Source: Nitrospirota bacterium (GTDB taxonomy: Bacteria > Nitrospirota > Nitrospiria > Nitrospirales > UBA8639). From it: a DNA stretch of 9,445 nt. The notes below the pieces were generated by a model. That model saw only the letters and a list, made by a program, of their open reading frames with translations. It searched no databases and was not told the origin of the DNA. A program made the translations under genes and the position numbers. The stretch spans positions 1 through 9,445 of the forward strand of contig JAOUQB010000065.1 in the NCBI GenBank assembly GCA_029879555.1. The letters run 5' to 3'. Position 1 is the first letter of the stretch, and every line of letters starts with the position of its first letter. Positions 5,516 to 9,445 of the stretch are shown piece after piece.

Positions 5516-6583
5516 ATGAGTGGAAACAAAATTCGGGTATTAATTGTGGATGATTCGGCACTCATTCGGGGGGTGATGACCGAAATCCTGAACGAGGATC
5601 CAGAGATTGAAGTGGTTGGGGCTGCACCTGATCCGTATGTGGCCCGTGACAAGATCAAGACCTTGAATCCGGATGTCCTGACCCTGGATGTGGAAATGCC
5701 GAAGATGGATGGCTTGACGTTTTTGCAAAAGCTGATGGCGGCACGTCCGATGCCTGTGGTGATGGTCAGCTCTCTCACCGAACAGGGTGCCGCGACCACG
5801 ATGCAGGCATTAGAATCCGGGGCCGTCGATTTTGTGACGAAACCGACTGTTGATATCCAACATGGTCTCGAAGAGCTTTCCCATCAGATTACGAGCAAAG
5901 TCAAAGCCGCGGCTCAGGCCACGGTGAAAAAGCGTACGCCTCCAGCAGATTGTTCCGAACGTATCAAAGCGTTAGCGGCTCAATCAGCGATGATCAAAAC
6001 GACGGATTCCATCATCGCGATTGGGTCTTCGACTGGAGGCACGGAAGCCCTTCGAGAATTATTGGAAGTCTTGCCCCCGAATACTCCTCCGATTTTGATG
6101 ACCCAACATATGCCGGAACATTTTACAAAAACTTTTGCAGATCGGCTGAATGAACTCTGTCCCATTCACGTCAAGGAAGCGAAAGAAGGGGATAGTGTGA
6201 TTCCCGGGCAGGCGCTTTTGGCTCCAGGAAATTATCATATGGAGCTACGGCGGAGTGGGGCCAAATACTATGTCACCCTGAATCAAGAGCCGCAGGTGAA
6301 TCGGCATCGACCCGCTGTCGATCCCATGTTTCAATCGGTGGCCAAATATGCCGGAGCCAATAGTGTTGGTGTGATTCTCACCGGCATGGGCAATGATGGC
6401 GCGGCAGGTATGTTAGAAATGAAAAAAGCGGGTGCGTTTAATCTGGCTCAAGATGAGAAATCTTGCGTGGTGTTTGGTATGCCCAAGGAAGCGATCAAGG
6501 CTGGGGGAGTCGATAAAATCTTGCCCTTGTCCGATATTCCCTCGGCAATTCTTGCCCACCTGAAAATGATCAATTCTCGTTAA
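5516..6583 (+). CDS. cheB: Chemotaxis response regulator methylesterase/deamidase CheB
   Basis: This is a 355-residue cytoplasmic enzyme that removes receptor methyl esters and deamidates receptor glutamines once phosphorylated by CheA. The receiver domain (about 5-122) has the acidic pair D12-D13, phospho-acceptor D58 in LTLDVEMPKMDG, S85/S86 and K109. A linker of about 35 residues follows. The esterase domain (about 162-350) has the catalytic triad S172 (GSSTGG), H198 (TQHMP) and D294 (TGMGNDGAAGM). All key residues are present. AAGGAG (5504-5509) lies six bases before the only plausible ATG. It follows cheD by 95 bases, which are mostly hairpin copy 4. The 155-base gap to the next gene has no terminator or convincing promoter that I can see. 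Confidence 0.98.
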   Translation: MSGNKIRVLIVDDSALIRGVMTEILNEDPEIEVVGAAPDPYVARDKIKTLNPDVLTLDVEMPKMDGLTFLQKLMAARPMPVVMVSSLTEQGAATTMQALESGAVDFVTKPTVDIQHGLEELSHQITSKVKAAAQATVKKRTPPADCSERIKALAAQSAMIKTTDSIIAIGSSTGGTEALRELLEVLPPNTPPILMTQHMPEHFTKTFADRLNELCPIHVKEAKEGDSVIPGQALLAPGNYHMELRRSGAKYYVTLNQEPQVNRHRPAVDPMFQSVAKYAGANSVGVILTGMGNDGAAGMLEMKKAGAFNLAQDEKSCVVFGMPKEAIKAGGVDKILPLSDIPSAILAHLKMINSR

Positions 6584-6738
6584 AGAATGGCTTCTATCGC
6601 ACCGAAAAACAAAACAACTCTGAAAGTCTAGAAAAAATTTAACGATAAATCGGGCCTGTTTTGACTGCCTGATTTGATCAACACCGCTCACGGTATCGGC
6701 ACAGTCATAGCTTGTGGTCGAACTAACGTGGAGTCATT

Positions 6739-7731
6739 ATGATCGTCGAAATCTTGTGTCTCATTGGTGGGGGCCTTTTAGGTTCTGGCGCTACGAAGTA
6801 TTTTCTCCAACAGAAAATCTGGCCTCATCATCTTCAACAAGTCCATCAGGCCGTCGAACGCCAAACGAAACAAGACATCTATCAGCGCAGCGCAGGTGCC
6901 GTAGAACCGGTAGTCGATCAGGTCGTCTCCCACATACAAGAGGTCGTGACGATTATTGAAGAGGCGGTGCTTGAGCTGATTGTCCGCTTTCAAGAAATGA
7001 CCGATGCGGCTATCCATGATGCCAATCAGACTGCGGCCCAGTTAGGGAATACGGCTGACCGAGAGAATAAGGACGATTCGCTATTGGATGAAACCAATCG
7101 AATCATTGGATCGTTTGCGAAAAGCGTCGTGGAATCATCTCAATTGGGCATGGATGTCACCCTGGTGGTGGAAGAAGTGGAAGCGAGTACACAACGCATT
7201 TCACCGCTGCTGGAAGAAATTGAATTTATCGCGGACCAAACCCGTCTATTAGCTCTCAATGCAACCATTGAAGCCGCCAGAGCGAAAGAGCATGGGCGTG
7301 GATTTGCTGTGGTGGCCGAGGAAGTGGCCAAGCTAGCCAACCGGTCAGGATTGGCTGCGGCCAATATTCAAAGTGTGGTGTCGGAGATGAATGCAAGTAC
7401 ACAAAAGGCCATTATTTCGTTGCAAAGTTTTGCCTCGATTGATTTAACCGATGCGTTGAAGACTCGAGATCGAATAGGAGATATCACGAAAATCTTAGAG
7501 GTGAAAAGTTCAAAGTTACAGGCTGGCGTGTTGCATGCCACTTCTTCGGCCCAAAAGCATGCCAATCAAGTCACCGATATTGTGATGTCTTTGCAATTCC
7601 AAGATATTTCACGGCAACGCCTAGAAAAGGCGATTGGTGTATTGAGTGGCCTTCGGGAAACGGTACAGGCGTGGAAATCACCCACAGAAGAATCCCCAGA
7701 AATGGTTTCGTCACACGAGACACGTGAATAG
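6739..7731 (+). CDS. HAMP-less methyl-accepting chemotaxis-type signalling protein with a C-terminal DxxxQ (CheZ-like) motif
   Basis: This 330-residue protein has a short Gly-rich hydrophobic N-terminus (about 2-18), which may be a membrane anchor with no periplasmic domain, and no HAMP. The receptor signalling tip is clear at about 161-205 ([21 protein letters not shown], continuing with [19 protein letters not shown]), with unusual R169, T176 and K183 where typical tips have N, A and G. Helical arms flank the tip. At the C-terminal end is the segment [13 protein letters not shown] (284-296). Its D289-x-x-x-Q293 matches the spacing and local context (FQDxxxQ) of the catalytic helix of the CheY-P phosphatase CheZ. 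The protein lacks the FFEEF tail of the other receptors. GGAG (6730-6733) precedes the ATG by five bases. It lies between cheB and cheA, so it may act within the CheA array as an internal sensor or as an adaptor/phosphatase. That role is inference. Confidence 0.85.
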   Translation: MIVEILCLIGGGLLGSGATKYFLQQKIWPHHLQQVHQAVERQTKQDIYQRSAGAVEPVVDQVVSHIQEVVTIIEEAVLELIVRFQEMTDAAIHDANQTAAQLGNTADRENKDDSLLDETNRIIGSFAKSVVESSQLGMDVTLVVEEVEASTQRISPLLEEIEFIADQTRLLALNATIEAARAKEHGRGFAVVAEEVAKLANRSGLAAANIQSVVSEMNASTQKAIISLQSFASIDLTDALKTRDRIGDITKILEVKSSKLQAGVLHATSSAQKHANQVTDIVMSLQFQDISRQRLEKAIGVLSGLRETVQAWKSPTEESPEMVSSHETRE

Positions 7732-7806
7732 TAAAAAGTAAGGAGTAGGAGCGGGAAGAACATGGCAGACGGTTTTCCTCCTTACTATTTACCCCTTACT
7801 TCTCAC
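7731..7806 (+). repeat. Heptamer-built intergenic hairpin, copy 5 (diverged)
   Basis: The 5' side is GTAAAAA (7731-7737), GTAAGGA and GTAGGAG (to 7751). The 3' side is TCCTTAC (7779-7785), TATTTAC, CCCTTAC and TTCTCAC (7800-7806). The heptamer phase and the hairpin layout are kept although the G/C bases of the unit have drifted towards A/T on both arms. Base 7731 is also the last base of the preceding gene's stop codon. The element fills most of the gap before cheA. Confidence 0.72.
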
Positions 7807-7831
7807 TGGATTGATAGAGAGGGAATAATCA

Positions 7832-9445
7832 ATGGGTGAAATGGATGCCGCCATACAGGAGTTTCTCGTTGAAAGCGATGAGAACCTCAGTCAGGTTGAA
7901 CGGGACCTCGTGGATTTTGAAGGGCATCCTCAACAACAAGAAACGCTGGCCAGTATTTTTCGGGCCATTCATACCATTAAAGGCACGTGTTCCTTTTTAG
8001 GCTATTCCAAGCTCGAAAGTCTCGCACACACGGGAGAAACGCTGTTGAGTTTAGTGCGTGATGGGGAATTCCCGCTCTCAGCGGATATTACGAGTGCCCT
8101 GTTGCATATGGTTGATGCCGTCCGGAAGATGCTGGCGGCGATTGAACAAACCGGTATGGATGGTACGGAAGAGTATCAAGACTTGAAACATGTCTTGATT
8201 GCCCTGCAAAAGGGTGAAGTTCCGACAATACCAACCGAATCGTCTGAGGCCTCGGCTTCATTTCCGGAGGTCAGTGTGGCCGCTGCTTCAGAACCCGAAT
8301 CTTCCTCCGTACAACCTAAAGCCGAGCTTTCTGCTACAGATATGGATGGAATGGATGCGGCCATACAAGAGTTCTTAGTTGAAAGTGATGAAAATCTGAG
8401 TGCCGTTGAACGAGACTTGGTTCACGTTGAAGGCCATCCTGAACAGCAGACAACGCTAGCCAGTATTTTTCGCGCTGTCCATACGATTAAGGGTACGTGC
8501 TCATTTTTAGGCTATTCCAAATTGGAGAGCCTGGCACATACCGGCGAGACCTTGTTGAGTCTCGTGCGGGATGGGGATTTAGCGTTAACGAAAGATATCG
8601 CCAGTGCCCTATTGACCATGGTTGATGCGGTTCGGCAGATGCTGGCGGCGATTGAACAAACCGGACACGATGGCACTGAAGAGTATCAGGATCTCAAGAA
8701 TGTTTTAGTGGCCCTGCAAAAGGGGAAAGCGACTTCTGGGGCTTCGGAAGTGTCATGGCCATCAGTTCGCTCTTCCGTATCCTTCAATATTCAAGAGGCC
8801 CCTGAAGTTTCCATCCAGAACCTTCATCAACCAGTCAATGCGGAAATATCGGCACCGGAAATCAAAATGGAGCCTGTTTCTCAACCGACACCTTCTATGA
8901 AAAAAAATCAGGCTGAACCTTCTGCTGCCGATGTCAAAGGACTTTCCGCCGCAGACTCCTCCATTCGGGTGGATGTTGGCTTGCTCGATAAGCTCATGAA
9001 TATGGTGGGGGAACTTGTGCTCACTCGGAATCAAATAGGGCAAGGGTTGTCAAAATTAGAGGACCCCTCATTACTCCATGCCTCGCAGCGTTTGAGCTTG
9101 ATTACGACAGAACTCCAAGAAGGCATCATGAAAACGCGGATGCAGCAAATTGGCACTATTTGGAGTAAGTATCCTCGAGTGGTGAGAGACTTGGCCCCAA
9201 CTCTTGGAAAAGAAATTCGGCTCGAAATGGAAGGGAAAGAAACCGAGCTTGATAAGACGTTGATTGAAGCCATTAAAGATCCGCTAACTCATTTGGTTCG
9301 AAACTCCGTGGATCATGGAATCGAAATCCCGTCGGTTCGTGAGGAACGTGGCAAGCCTCGAGAAGGACGGTTGCTGCTTCGAGCCTATCATGAAGGTGGA
9401 CAAGTCAATATTGAGATTACCGATGACGGGGGCGGAATCAATGTT
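7832..9445 (+). CDS. cheA: Chemotaxis histidine kinase CheA with two tandem HPt domains (3' end beyond window)
   Basis: The frame is open to the window edge (538 codons visible). It encodes the central kinase that passes phosphate to CheY and CheB. Order of domains: HPt-1 (about 4-128, phospho-His H47 in HTIKGTCSFLG); Ser/Pro/Glu linker (129-173); HPt-2 (174-298, H217 in an identical HTIKGTCSFLG); low-complexity linker (about 299-375); dimerisation domain P3 (about 376-445, with LLDKLMNMVGELVLTRNQI); and the start of the ATPase domain, with N-box HLVRNSVDHG (487-496) and DDGGGI (531-536). The CheW-binding P5 part is off the edge. No P2 (CheY/CheB-docking) domain is recognisable. GAGAGGG (7817-7823) precedes ATG 7832 by eight bases. 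An in-frame TAA at 7826-7828 rules out an earlier start, though ATG 7841 remains possible. The gene follows the receptor-like gene by 100 bases. Confidence 0.96.
   Translation, partial: MGEMDAAIQEFLVESDENLSQVERDLVDFEGHPQQQETLASIFRAIHTIKGTCSFLGYSKLESLAHTGETLLSLVRDGEFPLSADITSALLHMVDAVRKMLAAIEQTGMDGTEEYQDLKHVLIALQKGEVPTIPTESSEASASFPEVSVAAASEPESSSVQPKAELSATDMDGMDAAIQEFLVESDENLSAVERDLVHVEGHPEQQTTLASIFRAVHTIKGTCSFLGYSKLESLAHTGETLLSLVRDGDLALTKDIASALLTMVDAVRQMLAAIEQTGHDGTEEYQDLKNVLVALQKGKATSGASEVSWPSVRSSVSFNIQEAPEVSIQNLHQPVNAEISAPEIKMEPVSQPTPSMKKNQAEPSAADVKGLSAADSSIRVDVGLLDKLMNMVGELVLTRNQIGQGLSKLEDPSLLHASQRLSLITTELQEGIMKTRMQQIGTIWSKYPRVVRDLAPTLGKEIRLEMEGKETELDKTLIEAIKDPLTHLVRNSVDHGIEIPSVREERGKPREGRLLLRAYHEGGQVNIEITDDGGGINV
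7841..8215 (+). repeat. First copy of the intragenic HPt duplication in cheA
   Basis: These 375 bases (residues 4-128) are repeated at 8351-8725 in the same frame. My hand comparison gives 17 amino-acid differences in 125 (about 86% identity) and about 87 base differences in 375 (about 77% identity). Most base changes are therefore silent. The phospho-His region is identical in both copies. Confidence 0.93.
8351..8725 (+). repeat. Second copy of the intragenic HPt duplication in cheA
   Basis: This copy covers residues 174-298 of CheA, an exact 170-residue offset from the first with no insertion or deletion. It starts at an internal Met-Asp-Ala-Ala-Ile that matches the N-terminus of the protein, so the unit copied was the N-terminal domain. 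Changes cluster at about residues 249-262, away from H217. Confidence 0.93.

Noticed and set aside
6584..6738. Promoter from TTGACT (6661-6666) before the second receptor-like gene
   Set aside because: No acceptable -10 hexamer lies 16-18 bases downstream; readthrough from cheB is the simpler view.
8762..9273. Minus-strand open frames over the cheA linker and kinase region
   Set aside because: The plus frame is unambiguous CheA through this stretch; the reverse frames show no domain or ribosome site.

Overview
The window is the heart of a bacterial chemotaxis locus, all on the + strand, with about 50% GC and long intergenic gaps. The gene content is chemoreceptors, cheR, cheD, cheB, a second receptor-like gene and cheA, mixed with c-type heme sensor proteins. 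Together with the style of the intergenic hairpins, this suggests a Gram-negative environmental bacterium, possibly of the Nitrospirota (Nitrospira-like). That placement is inference: no taxonomic marker gene is present.

Layout. Bases 1-120 are the 3' end of a chemoreceptor gene. It is followed by a full receptor (228-2036) whose periplasmic domain is a Tll0287-like (DUF3365) heme-c domain, then by a terminator. A monocistronic gene (2331-2870) encodes a secreted stand-alone version of the same heme domain and has its own promoter candidate and a strong terminator. After a leader region with a possible small ORF and a nested hairpin comes a DUF420 membrane protein (3154-3627). Then follow cheR (3843-4664), cheD (4809-5420), cheB (5516-6583), a HAMP-less receptor-like protein (6739-7731) and the first 538 codons of cheA (7832 to the window edge).

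How they work together. CheR methylates, CheB demethylates or deamidates, and CheD deamidates receptor glutamines. The heme receptor has clear methylation-site consensus sequences, and it ends in an aromatic pentapeptide (FFEEF) of the kind that tethers CheR and CheB. The CheA has two tandem, 86%-identical HPt domains and no recognisable P2 domain. The second receptor-like protein ends in a DxxxQ helix resembling the CheZ phosphatase motif. No cheW, cheY or cheZ is visible in the window.

Between the genes lie five related hairpin elements. Each is built of head-to-tail heptamers, GTRAGGC-type in the 5' arm and GYYTYAC-type in the 3' arm. They sit at the receptor-receptor, DUF420-cheR, cheR-cheD, cheD-cheB and receptor-cheA junctions. 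These elements, the doubled HPt and the paired heme sensors are the most unusual content here.
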